From Pipra filicauda (taxonomy: Eukaryota > Chordata > Aves > Passeriformes > Pipridae): 64,000 bases of DNA. The notes beneath the pieces are model-generated. The model saw nothing but the letters and a program-made list of their open reading frames with translations. It had not been told where the DNA came from and searched no databases. Where the stretch lies: positions 2,045,501 to 2,109,500 of the forward strand of contig NW_024104532.1 of the NCBI RefSeq assembly GCF_003945595.2. Direction: 5' to 3'. Of this stretch, positions 51,745-63,300 are shown piece by piece. The first letter of the stretch is position 1; each line of letters begins with the position of its first letter. Made by a program: the position numbers and the translations under genes.

Positions 51745-54125
51745 GTGAGCGGCCGCTCCGCGCTGCGAGGGCGGATCGGCGGCCCCGGGCAGCCCGGTGG
51801 GTGCGGCGGGGGAGGATCGGCGGCCCCGGGCAGCCCGGTGGGTGCGGCGGGGCCGGGGGGGAGGCCGGGCCGGTGTAGGGAGGCGGGGGCGGGCGGTGGT
51901 GGCGGCCGTGCCGCTGCCCCCGCGGGGCGGGAGCGGCGCCGGGGCCGCAGCAGCGCCGTGTGGGAGCTCCCCTCGCCAAGGCCGTGTCGGTGCCGGGACA
52001 GCCCGGCCGGGGGAGGGGGGCGATCCCGAGCTGGCACCGAGCTGGCCCCAGACCCCACTCCCCACCTGTTACGGGGCCGCACTTTGTACGGCTCATCAGG
52101 CACTTTGTGTGTTTCGGGGGGTTTATCTTTATGTTGCTTAGTGGGACTTAAAGATGTGGATGTCTCTCTTCGCGATCTGCCAAGATAAATCGGTGCGATG
52201 CTACAATTTCACAGCACGACTTCAACGCTTTCTCTGTGACCTTCCATTCCATTGGCTCCTGGTGGTCCAAGGGCCTTGTGAAGGCTCAGGAGGTGTAATT
52301 AACCCAAGGAAGTTGTATTTCACAGCACCCAGCCCCCATGGTAGAGCCCTTCTCCCCGTGTCTTCCTCTGCTTCTGATCCGCTTTCCTGTGTTCAGTGAT
52401 TCGGTCCCGTAGTGTTTGGTGTGGGATAAAGGTGCCTTGTCCCTGATGCTGCTCACCGTGGTGGGGCTGTGGTTGTGTAAGGAGCAAGGGTTGGTCAAGT
52501 GCTCAGCTTTGGAGGGATGAGCGTTTCGATTTAGCACTAGACAGAGACTTGAGAAGTTTTCTTGCAGTTCTTTCCCTGTACATTTCCTTGCAGAATGATT
52601 TGAGGTGTATGGTACAGGTAAGGAAACAGGCAAATAAACCCTTCTTTCTGTAAACTTAGTCCAAGGATGTGGACAGCAATAATTTATGGCAGTAACCCTA
52701 TGTATCAATGTTGCTTGACACTGCAGCCTTAATCTCAGTCGAACCTCTTAGTGCTTCTAAGACCCCTTCTTCATGAGTCTTTTTCACAGTATAATACCAG
52801 GTCCCTATCTGATTTGAGAATATTCGGGGAAAAAAGGAAAAAAAAACATTCATTTTTTGTGATACCACTTTTCCTCTTCAGTTTGCTTTCAGGACTCACA
52901 GGGGCAGTAGTGTGGAGGTGAGGCTTGCAGTGTCCTCAGCAAGCAGGTTGTATCTAGCCTATTTCTCACCTGGTCTGAGCTTGGTGGGGATACGTGAGCA
53001 ATTACTTGTTTGTTCCCAGTAGCTTTTACTGCATAAAAGAGAAGTATTTTGTCTGAGAGCAGGTAACCACTGACAATACAATGCTAGAGAGGAAGAAGAA
53101 TCAGATTTTTGGATTCTGAGATTTTTTAGAGTTGTCAGACCTGCATTTATTGGTGTAATGCATTTCTTGAAGGTGGATAGCCCCAGGTTTTTCACAGGTC
53201 TGCCCTCTCTTTGAATAGCAGTCTTTTGAGGACAATTTAACCATCAGTGGTGCAGAGGCCTTCTCTGCATCTCCTGACACACTGTATCAGCCTTTTCATA
53301 CCTTTCTAGCTCCTTGATTCTCTGTTTCCAAGCCCTAACAGACAAAACCACATTCTTAATTTTGCATTAACCTAAAAATCTTGGATTTCTGCTGTGTTTA
53401 ATGTAGGACTGAACTGTTAAATACAGTTTGTATAAACGATGCTGTGTAAACTAAGGATAGCATAATTATGGTTGTTTTGTCAGCACTGCAATGCAAGTGC
53501 AGTTCTTACAATGTAATTGCATTGTGCGGGTGTATGTTTTGGCTTTGTTTTCAAATTCCTACATTGATATTGCTACAGTGAGATGTGACCTGGGGTGTGT
53601 ATTACTGCAGGTAATGCACAGTGAAAGGAATTAGAGAAATCCACTGCCAAAAATGGACTGTTGTGTTCAGAAAACTATTTTTGTGTGCTTATGTATTTTA
53701 GGTATTTAATATTTGCTGTTTTATTACTGCATGTGTAAAGGTACCCATGGGTGGTTTGGTTGCATAAGTGTTGCAGAGGACGTTTCTGAGCTTTGCAATG
53801 ACTTTTACAGTGCTGCAGTGCTCTGCTCAAGTGCTGGGTGTGCAGTGCACAGGCTGTACCTGCACAGAACACAGCCAACGGTGAATGTGACATTGCTAAA
53901 TACATCAAAGTGGAACTCAGAGCCCCAGTTCCAGCACTGCTCTTTATCCCTTTGTTTCAACACTTTGTCAACATGTTTATCATCCGCTCATGCGAAACAA
54001 ACAGCTCTTTGATGTGCAATATAATAAAAAAATCAAGAATACTTTAAATAGATGTTATGGTTTGTCTTCTGAAAAGAGCAGTTCTCCTATTTCTTCCTTA
54101 CGTGATCTTTGTTTTCCTCCTGCAG
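51745..54125 (+). other. UBLCP1: UBLCP1 intron 1 (probable)
   Basis: Begins in the CpG island and becomes AT-rich. No further exon or repeat family is recognised. The intron ends in a TTTTCCTCCTGCAG acceptor. Confidence 0.5.
51773..51852. repeat. 40-bp tandem duplication in the CpG island
   Basis: Two near-perfect copies of a 40-bp unit containing ATCGGCGGCCCCGGGCAGCC, the second beginning at about 51,813. It lies just downstream of the probable exon 1 donor. Confidence 0.9.
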
Positions 54126-54319
54126 CAGATTTTTCAGAAAACAATACTGAACATATGCTTCAAGGATGTCTCTCTCTCTCATAATAAAATGGGGTGGACA
54201 GGAGTATACAATAACCTCGCTGTCAGAAGAAGACACAGTGTTGGACCTGAAACAGTCTCTTAAAGGCCTTACTGGAGTGTTACCGGAGCGTCAAAAACTA
54301 CTTGGGCTTAAAATGAAGG
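54126..54319 (+). CDS. UBLCP1: UBLCP1 exon 2 with the start codon (first coding exon)
   Basis: The acceptor is a tandem CAGCAG (54,123-54,128), so the exon starts at 54,126 or 54,129. ATG is at 54,166 and the donor is GTAACT at 54,320. It encodes [14 protein letters not shown] through K-L-L-G-L-K-M-K, the first two thirds of the ubiquitin-like domain (154 coding bases). Confidence 0.96.
54155..54184 (+). promoter_or_regulatory. Upstream ORF overlapping the UBLCP1 start
   Basis: An ATG at 54,155 in the 5' leader opens a nine-codon frame that ends with TAA at 54,182-54,184. It overlaps the main start at 54,166 in another frame. Its context is weak (C at -3, C at +4), so leaky scanning to the main ATG is likely. 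It could dampen UBLCP1 translation. Confidence 0.5.
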
Positions 54320-57300
54320 GTAACTATTCTTGTTTGATGTTTGTTATGGATGTGCCTGAGATGTTTAAGGACAAACATCCTCTAAACCTAGGCAAGATGC
54401 CCACTAACAGGGCATCTACCTCCCAGTTCTAGCTCTCAAGTGAACATGAATACAGACATTTTATACATCACCAGATATTGATTATTATTGATACATTTAC
54501 CTGGTAATTTTTTAGTGGTTGCCATGGAAGTGTGCAAAGTAGATGCTAAATAGAAGTTAAATTGCTGCTAGCCAGATAAGCAATGTGTCTGTACGTTGTG
54601 GTTTAAACCCACCCAGCAACTAAGGACCACAGAGATGCTGGGTCTTTGCCCCATCCCAGTGGGGAAGAGAACTGGGGGTAGAAAAGTAAACGTCATGGCT
54701 TGAGATAAGAACAGTTTAACAGTTGAAGCAGAATAAAATATAATACTAATTATAATAATAAAAACAGTAATGAAAAGGGGAGAGAGAGGTGTAAAACCCA
54801 AGAGAAACAAGTGATGCACAATACCATTGCTCACCACTCACTGACTGATGCCCAGCCTGTCCCTGAGCAGCCATCGGTGGCTCCCAGCCCATTCCCCCCA
54901 GTTTATATGCTGGACACGATGTTCTATGGTATGGAATATCCCTTTGGCCAGTTCCTCCCAGCTTCTTGCACACCTGGTCATTGTCAGAGCACAGGAAACT
55001 GAGGAGCCCTTGATTTATAGTGAGCACTGCTTGGCACCAAAGAACCATCAGTGTGTTATCAGCATTATTTCCATACTAAATCCAAAACACAGCACTGCAC
55101 CAGCTACTGGGAGTAAAATTAACTCAATCCCAGCTGAAACCAGGACACTGTATATGGAAGAGAATGATAATACAGCTTGGGATATCTGGTATTTTACAGG
55201 GAGCTTATTTCAGTTAAGCATGAAATGTATTGACATTTTTCTAAAATCTATCCCAGTAAAAAAATTCAAATATTACCTGTTTGTGTTACAGGCAAACCTG
55301 CAGATGATGATGTTAAGCTTGGAGCTCTCAAGTTGAAACCAAATACAAAAATAATGATGATGGGCACTCGTGAAGAGAGTTTGGTAAATATTTTACCTGT
55401 TTATTAGGTTAAATTTAATTTAATTAAATTCAATTTAAATTGCGATTTTAAATTTTGAATATTTCAGTCATCATTTGTTAAATTATATAGTACAGTAGAT
55501 TTCTGTTTGCATTCATTTTTCTATGTAAAGTTAGCTTTCCTGAAGATTTCTGAGAGCAGTGTGTATTCATGAAACTCCTGTATTGCTCTGGACTTGAAGT
55601 ACAAACCTATTATTATGATATTCACTGACTTCTCAGATCTGATCGATCATCAGTATACTTTAGTAATTCTTTCCACTACTTAAGTGAAATCATTTTGGTT
55701 AAATAGTATTTTTGTCCTGTAATGTGCAGTAACAGAAACTTGATATCCGTTGTTATTTTCCTTCTGTGATTCTAGTTATCCTTTATTATTATTATTCCTT
55801 TAGGAAGATGTCCTTGGGCCACCTCCCGATAACGATGACGTGGTAAATGACTTTGATATCGAAGAGGAAGTTGTGGAAGTAGAAAATAGGTTAGGAGTTT
55901 TAGCTATTAAAACAGTTTGTTTCTTATTGAATGTAGAATGTGCATTTTAATTAACTGTAACTTTTTGCACTGTTACATTAGGGAAGAAAATCTACTAAAA
56001 ATTTCCCGTAGAGTTAAAGAATACAAAGTGGAAATTCTGAATCCTCCTAGAGAAGGGAAAAAGCTGCTGGTTCTAGATGTTGATTATACACTTTTTGGTG
56101 AGTTTTTATGCAACTTGTGGGATGTTTTTGTTTAAGAGCTCGGTTTATTTGCCAGATCACATTTCTTGAGTTTTGCTTTGCTGTCTTATACAACATACCT
56201 TCTGCTTTGTATGATTTTGTGGTCTTCTGCTCACATTTTAAAAAGCATTGGGCTTTTAAAATGTTGCATGGTGTTGATTTTAGTGCAAGAAGATATAAAA
56301 AAGTGGCAATTTAGTATTCTGTCTGAATAGTCTTTCTCTTGACACCTTATGTTTTGTGGCAGGGCAAGATATTGTAAGATAGTCATCCTGGTCTGTACCT
56401 GATTGACTCCATTTTTTGGGGGGGTGGGACAATAGCTTCAAATTTTATTTACAAATTATTACTAAACATTCACAAAAGCATGTTTTACCTGAAAATTCTG
56501 TCAAGCTGGTTTTTTTGGAAGCCAGAATTTTCCTTCTGACTTAATTTTTTCTGGGATGTAGGTGTGTCATGGCAGCATAACTGTGAGTAGTAAATAATAG
56601 CTTTCCTTTTTGATGAGGTTTGTTTCCAATCTAAGATCAAAGTTCAACCCATTACTGAGTTTAAAATTTTTATTTAAAGGTCTTCTGCTAGCAGGTTTTG
56701 GCAACAGTTTTTGAATTGGAACAGGCAATGTTTGCATCTTTAAAATGAGCTTGATATATGCCTACAAAATAGCTGGACTAGGTTTTAAGGAGTCTGTTTC
56801 ATATATGTCCTGTTACAAATTTGCTAAGTGCACAGATGAACTATTTGTCCTGACTTTTCAAAGATACTCATACTCAGAGAACTGATTTAATTATTAGCTA
56901 AGCCCTCAAGGACTTTTAAGGATAAACAGATAAATATCCTCTCTGCTTCTTCTTTCTGCCTTTAAAACAGGGATGGTAGTTTGCTATGAATTCATGCATG
57001 ATCTTATAGTGCCTCAGTGTTTCCCTCATGAAACTCTTCAGGTCTTTGGATAGATAAGAAAGTCAGTCTGAACTTTAATAACTTATACTTTAATAATGAA
57101 TTGCTTATCTCTTATATTCTTTTTAGACCACAGATCGTGTGCTGAAACTGGGGTAGAACTGATGAGGCCATACCTTCATGAATTCCTGACTTCTGCATAT
57201 GAGGATTATGATATTGTAATTTGGTGTAAGTTTTATACTCAGTACCTCAGAGTTTAGAGTAAATTGTCATTCAGAGCAGACACTCCAGGTAGGAGGTTTT

Positions 57301-60300
57301 TATATTGCTTTTTAGTGTGAATCACAAGATCTGAAACAATACAGAAGTGTTTGGCTGTAAGTCACACGGCTATTAGGGATATTTTAGAAAAATAGTAATT
57401 CTTACGTGAAAAAGCTGACAGCAATGGGTCTCAGCATCACTTTACTGAGTGTTACTTTGTACAAATAAACAAGTGCTTGAAGTAACAGAACTATATAATC
57501 AACATTCAAACACTGTTTGATAGTGATCTTTACAAATAATCTCCATCCAGACAATACCTAGTGAACTTCCAAATGAACCAAATTCTCCTGTCTACAGGGA
57601 TGGTTGATCCTTTGCCTTTGCATGCTGGGTTATTTCCTGTCCAATAGCTGCAGAACAGACTTTAGCCAGAGCAGGGTTCAAACCATATTAAAATTATATT
57701 GCAAAATGTCATTTTTTTAGTCTGGAACAATATTTCTACATATTCTTAGGTAAGTGGGCAATGTTGAGACTTTGTCCTTTCCAGACCTTATGTATTCTTA
57801 TCATTGCTTCCAGGAGGAAATCTGCACAGGCAGTGTGATTCCTCAAACCAGGTGTACCCCATTCCTTATGGTCCTGCAGACTGTAGAGTTTAGTAACAGC
57901 TGATCTAGAAAATGGTTTCAACACTTGCACTGCTCATCTAGTTCTTCATCTGAAAAGTAAGCTTTTCCAGATAAGAACAGACTTCCATGAAGGAAGACTG
58001 TCTTTAAGGCAGTAACCCTACAAGCTACAATAAAGATAGATCTTTCTGAAATTAAATTTTGTGTAAAAATTTGACTTATGAGGTGAGCAATTTCTTGGCT
58101 TATTCATTTTTTGCCTGTTAATGACTTATTTTGATAAAGTATTCTTTCTGTTTTCTCCCATTTGTTTCAGCTGCTACTAATATGAAGTGGATTGAAGCCA
58201 AAATGAAAGTAAGTTGTCCTGAAAATGTGTGATTGGTTCCTGGTTTGGGTAACTCTTCGTGTAGTTGGGCTCATCTTATCGTTACAGAACGGGTTAGAAA
58301 CTGGGCAGGTTGTATGAATCATAACCTCAGTATTTTAAATTTTCATAGTCACTTTAAATTGTTTCCATCAAAAAACTAGATTAAGTCTAACTTTAGAATT
58401 CCACACAAACTATCAGCATAGGTGCTAAATTTAGCAGAACTAAACTCAAGTCAGTACCTACTGAAACTTGGATTTGTCATGCAGCCTTCACAGTTGCTTT
58501 CATCTCACCTCTAATTATAGATCTCTAGTCTTTAAATGTAATTTTTTTTAAAGGAGCAGACAGATGTGAGATGCTGCAGTAGGTTATCAAGAGGAAACTC
58601 TTCATATTTATCTTTACCTATTGCAGCTGTGTGGTTCTGTGACTTCCTCTGCCTTATTAAACATCCTGTAAGAGCTCTTCTTTCAGTCCTGGTTTCTTCC
58701 GTACTGAAATCGGGCAGGAAGCCAGTTTTGCACAGCTAACCCCGTGGTAAACATATTTACTGTCCAGGCTTAGCTGTAAATCTAATGAGCTTACTAAGAA
58801 TTGCTGTGTGTTTGGTTTGTGGGTTGGGGCATTTTATAAATCAAAGCTTGTTTCCACCTCGGGAAAAGGTTTTCCAAGTTTAAGCTTTTATATCTCCACT
58901 TATTATTATACACTATTTTTTTCAGGTTTTAACAGAGCAAAGCACATTTTTTCTAGTGTTCTCTTCCTCAAAATAATTAATTTCTACAATTTTTTTCTAA
59001 ACAAAAATGCCTCAGAGTGATCTCAGAAATGGGAACCTGTAGTCAGAACTGTAAAGTGAAGTTAATGCAAGTACAATCAGTGTTGAGCCTTGCAAACACT
59101 GTACTTCATGTGGCAGTGTTACATGTTTATCTTGTGTCTGTCAGTGTAGTGCAAGGATTTGATCTTGTGGAAAACCAGTGTTCAAAACTGGGCTGTTTCC
59201 CCTGCACTCGTCACCTTTCTACATTTCTAGTTTGCTTTCCCAGCCCTTTCATGTTACTGAATCTCTCTCTGTACCTGTTCCTGAATCTTGATCCATTGAG
59301 ATTCCTACCACTAGATCCCACCTGCTGTTTCTCCTTAAACTGGTGGCACCAGGAGTGCTTATCTACAAAAGTTTCAGTTTTTGTCAGGGAACAGTGGTCC
59401 CAGCAATGCTTGGCACTGAAGTTTTTGTTTTAAACTACAAAGCAGGAACAGCACTAAAAAGAAGGGAGTATCAGATAACCAAATTTAATCTCTCATTTGC
59501 CATCTATTTATGCCTGGAATTCAAACAGTCTAGAACAGCTGGTTCTGTCAGTATAACAGGATACTGACCCAGGCAGGTAGTGCTTTTCATTTGCCAGATT
59601 CACTTTTTCATATGAAAGCAAATCAGTTACATGTGGCTGGATATTTGCAGGAGAGCTGCTTCAGTGGATATTTTCTCCTTGTTATGTAGCTTTGCATATT
59701 ACTGCTGTTGGACACACCAGAAGTCATCAGCAATATCTGTGTTATACCATGTCAGCAGATTTTACTACTACTTTTCAGCATTTGAAAGGAATTGAAGTGG
59801 AAATGATGCTCTCTCATCTAGTTAAAGTTTTTTAGCTTTAAAAAGGACGTTTTCCTTAGAGTCTTTATCTCAAGAGTTATCAAATCTTTAAAGTGCAAAC
59901 TGACAGATTTCTGGCTTATGTCTTGGACATGTGCAGGAGGGAATGCTAACAATGAACTGTTACAAATATTTCATCTTAAATTGGGCTGTGATTTGTGCAA
60001 CTCACTGTAAGGAACAAATAGCAGTCAGTTGCTATAGGTAGTAAAGTTGAGGCATGTAGAACTTGTGAAAGATTTTGCATAAAGGTATGAGCAAGGCCTC
60101 TCTGTATTTTGCCTTTTCTGCAGAGTTGCTTTGATTTTATGCTGACATCAGTTTTTAAGTTACTGCTACTAAACACTGCAAAAATAAATTCCTATCAGCT
60201 TTTTTCTCATGGTAGAACAGTGGACATTTATGATTCTCATTGTGTAACAAATTTAAATTGCCCCAGATATCTATTTTTAGCATGTCTCTGGTAATCCTCC

Positions 60301-63300
60301 GCTGCTCACCCTGTGACAAACAATGTGTTGTAATTGTGGCTCCAGTTGTTCAGCAGTAAAACTGTCTTAATTAGAAGCTTTAATAGTAAATTTTTATGAT
60401 GCAGGAGCTTGGAGTGAGTACCAACACAAATTACAAGATAACTTTCATGCTGGACAGTGCTGCCATGATAACAGTGCACACTCCTCGAAGAGGACTAATA
60501 GATGTAAGTACCTATTTTCTCCTGATCTTTTTCTACATTCAACTGACTTGTTACCATACCCTTTTGGAATATTCAACAATAAAGTTGTGCTGAAGTTTTC
60601 GTGCAAGAAAACTGTAAGAATCTTAAAATCACGGATTTTTTTTGCTACTTAAAGTCTCTATTAATGTTTTATTTTGAGTCATGCATTTGTATGTCACAGG
60701 TTTCAAATCAAATAGTAGGTAACGGTTGCAAGAAAATTTAGTACCAAGAGAAAGCTTATCCTTAGTGTGGAGTATTTATTATGTTATATTATTTCACATA
60801 TCTTCCTTTATTAAAGCCAAACTACCCGCTAATGCTAAAGGAAAAGAATACAAGTGTCTATTTAAGTTTGGAATCAGGTTCCTATAGATGGTATTTTCAG
60901 CTCCTATATATGATCTGATTTGCCTCAGGTACCTTGTATGTGTTGTATTTCCAGGTGAAGCCTCTTGGTGTTATCTGGGGAAAGTTTTCAGAATATTACA
61001 GCAAAAAGAATACTATTATGTTTGATGATATTGGCCGAAACTTCCTAATGAATCCACAAAATGGACTCAAGGTAAACTGGAATTTTCATTTATTATTACT
61101 TTTTCTTCATCCTTCAAATAGTATTTTCTCATACTTCTCAGCCATATCATAAGGAAAGGCTATTCGTAACTAGAAAAGTTGCATATTTTATTATTTACAG
61201 TGCCATTTGTCTGGATTAATATTTCCCTAAGAGTAGTATTAAATAAACTTTGTTTCACTATTAACTGAGCTTTTAAGAGACTACCAAAATCAATAAAATT
61301 ATGATTTATGTTTAAGTTATACCTGCAAGCTATAATTGAGCTGGGCATTGCTGACAGGCACCATTGAAATATATGCAGTTCAATCTCAAGAGTGGTCATA
61401 TTAAATAGACAGAAAATAAATCAAATAACAAGTGACTGTACTTCATGGTAGTATGCCAGTGTAATCACGAGTGTTCTCTTTGGATAAATAATTAGTACCT
61501 TGAGCTGTTTTGACACAGAACAGCAAATATTTCATTTTATACAACTGTCAACCAGTTTGTGCTCCGTTATTAGTGCTGATTCTGAATAAGAATGAAACCT
61601 AAATTTCTTCGTATATATGATGGTAGAGCAGTGTGGTACTAAAAGAAATTTCATAAATTTCTTTTAAAATGAAAAAGATGTTTTCAAATGCAGGAATTCA
61701 AGATTTCTTTGAAAGTATCCATGATGTGAAAAGGGTAGCAGTTGATGAGATCTAACAAGATGATCTTAATTGGAAGGAGAATCAGGAATAGCAAAGATCT
61801 TGCTGGGAGAGAATTATCCAGAGAGGTCCCTCTAGCTCAGATTTGAAAGGTGTTGTCATTAACAGCTGCAGACAAAAACACTGAATCACTAAAACAAGGC
61901 CCAGGTATAATGTGTTCCAGGCTTAAAGCAGCTGTCTGATAAGCTTTATTTCTGACATCTCTTTTCACAGAAGCTCTGATTGTTGTCAAAGGCTTTTTAT
62001 TGAAAAAAAAGCATCTTGTTCCAGTGATGCCACACAGTTCATAATGCAGGGCTGAAAACCCCTCTTGCGAAAATCTCTGTGAAATCATATTAGAAAATGT
62101 GCCAGTCCATTCCAGATCATTTTATCAGTCTGTCTGGGAGGGGAAGGCTCAAAAAAGTGCAAGAGAAAACAAATTTGTTCCAGGGTGGTGCAAAGCAAAA
62201 CACCCACAGTCCAGTTTGCAGGAAGAACAGGGCAAATTGGATGTGACCACTAATGGAAAGGTTTTTCTTCCTCCTACCTGTAAGAAGTTATAACTTGAGA
62301 TAGTACTGAAAATATACCTTAATTAATGGTAAATGATAAAGAATCTAAAACTTTTTTTTGTGAGCCAATGGTTATACTCAGTTTATTTATTTTGTGTAGA
62401 TAAGGCCCTTTATGAAAGCACATTTAAATCGGGATAAAGACAAGGAGCTTCTAAAGCTCACTCAATACCTCAAAGAAATAGCAAAACTAGATGACTTTTT
62501 GGAGCTGAATCACAAACATTGGGAAAGGTAAGAACAAAGTCAAAATTCTTGCTTCCTTCTGTCCCTGACCTCACATGTTTTGCTTGAGGTTGTCTCTACA
62601 AAGACCAGAAACAGTGGAGCTGATGAACTTTGGCATCACTTATGAAGTTATGAAGATCCTTCAGTTTGAGTAGAATTTTAGTAAGGTTGTAGTGTTTGGG
62701 CAAGTTCCCTAAAATGATAAGATTTTGACAGAATGCATCTGTGTTTTCATACTTCTCCAGTATTCAGGACTGCCAATTATGCAATTATGCTTCCTAAAAG
62801 GAAAAGAATATTTGAAGGAACATGATTCTTGGAAATCTCTCTCTTTTCCCTGCAAAGTTAGGCTGTCAGTTCAGATCCCAGCTCCTTTGTTAGGTGGCAA
62901 CTTTTCTGGCAGTTACTTCAGAGCTCTGGGGTGTTACAGAGTGGTTCTCTGTCACTACCCTGGTTGTGTGGTTTCATAGTATTCATCAGCTCCAAGTTAC
63001 TGTGTTATGAACAAGAGTTTTCCAAGTGCTCAGGGCACCAGTTATCAACCTAATTCTTGGTAGAAAATAACTAGCTGAAGTGTTTGGGCAAAATTCTTCT
63101 TAATGGTTTTATGCAACAGCCTGAAGCTTCAATGCATGTGAAGAAAAGTGTGTGCAATTTGCTGTTTGAAAACCACCTGTTCAGTGCTTAAGAGAACAGC
63201 CTTGCAGGCTTGGTACAATTTTCTTTCTTGTTTCTGATTAGACAGAAAGTCAAATATTAAACCTTAAAAGCAGTGAAAGTCACTGGATAACTCACACTGT

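Larger units (their letters stand above)
51510..52080. promoter_or_regulatory. UBLCP1: CpG island promoter of UBLCP1
   Basis: About 570 bp of dense CpG upstream of the plus-strand UBLCP1 exons. ETS-type GGAA cores on the minus strand occur at 51,683-51,688 and 51,705-51,710, near the probable start of transcription. Long overlapping minus-strand open frames here reflect composition only. Confidence 0.85.

Noticed and set aside
51461..52188. Minus- and plus-strand open frames up to 211 codons in the second CpG island
   Set aside because: Same compositional effect. The frames overlap each other, and some run into the CR1 copy.
54811..55336. Open frames shared between 38.6 kb and 54.8 kb
   Set aside because: They are the shared solo-LTR core read in frame, not a gene family.
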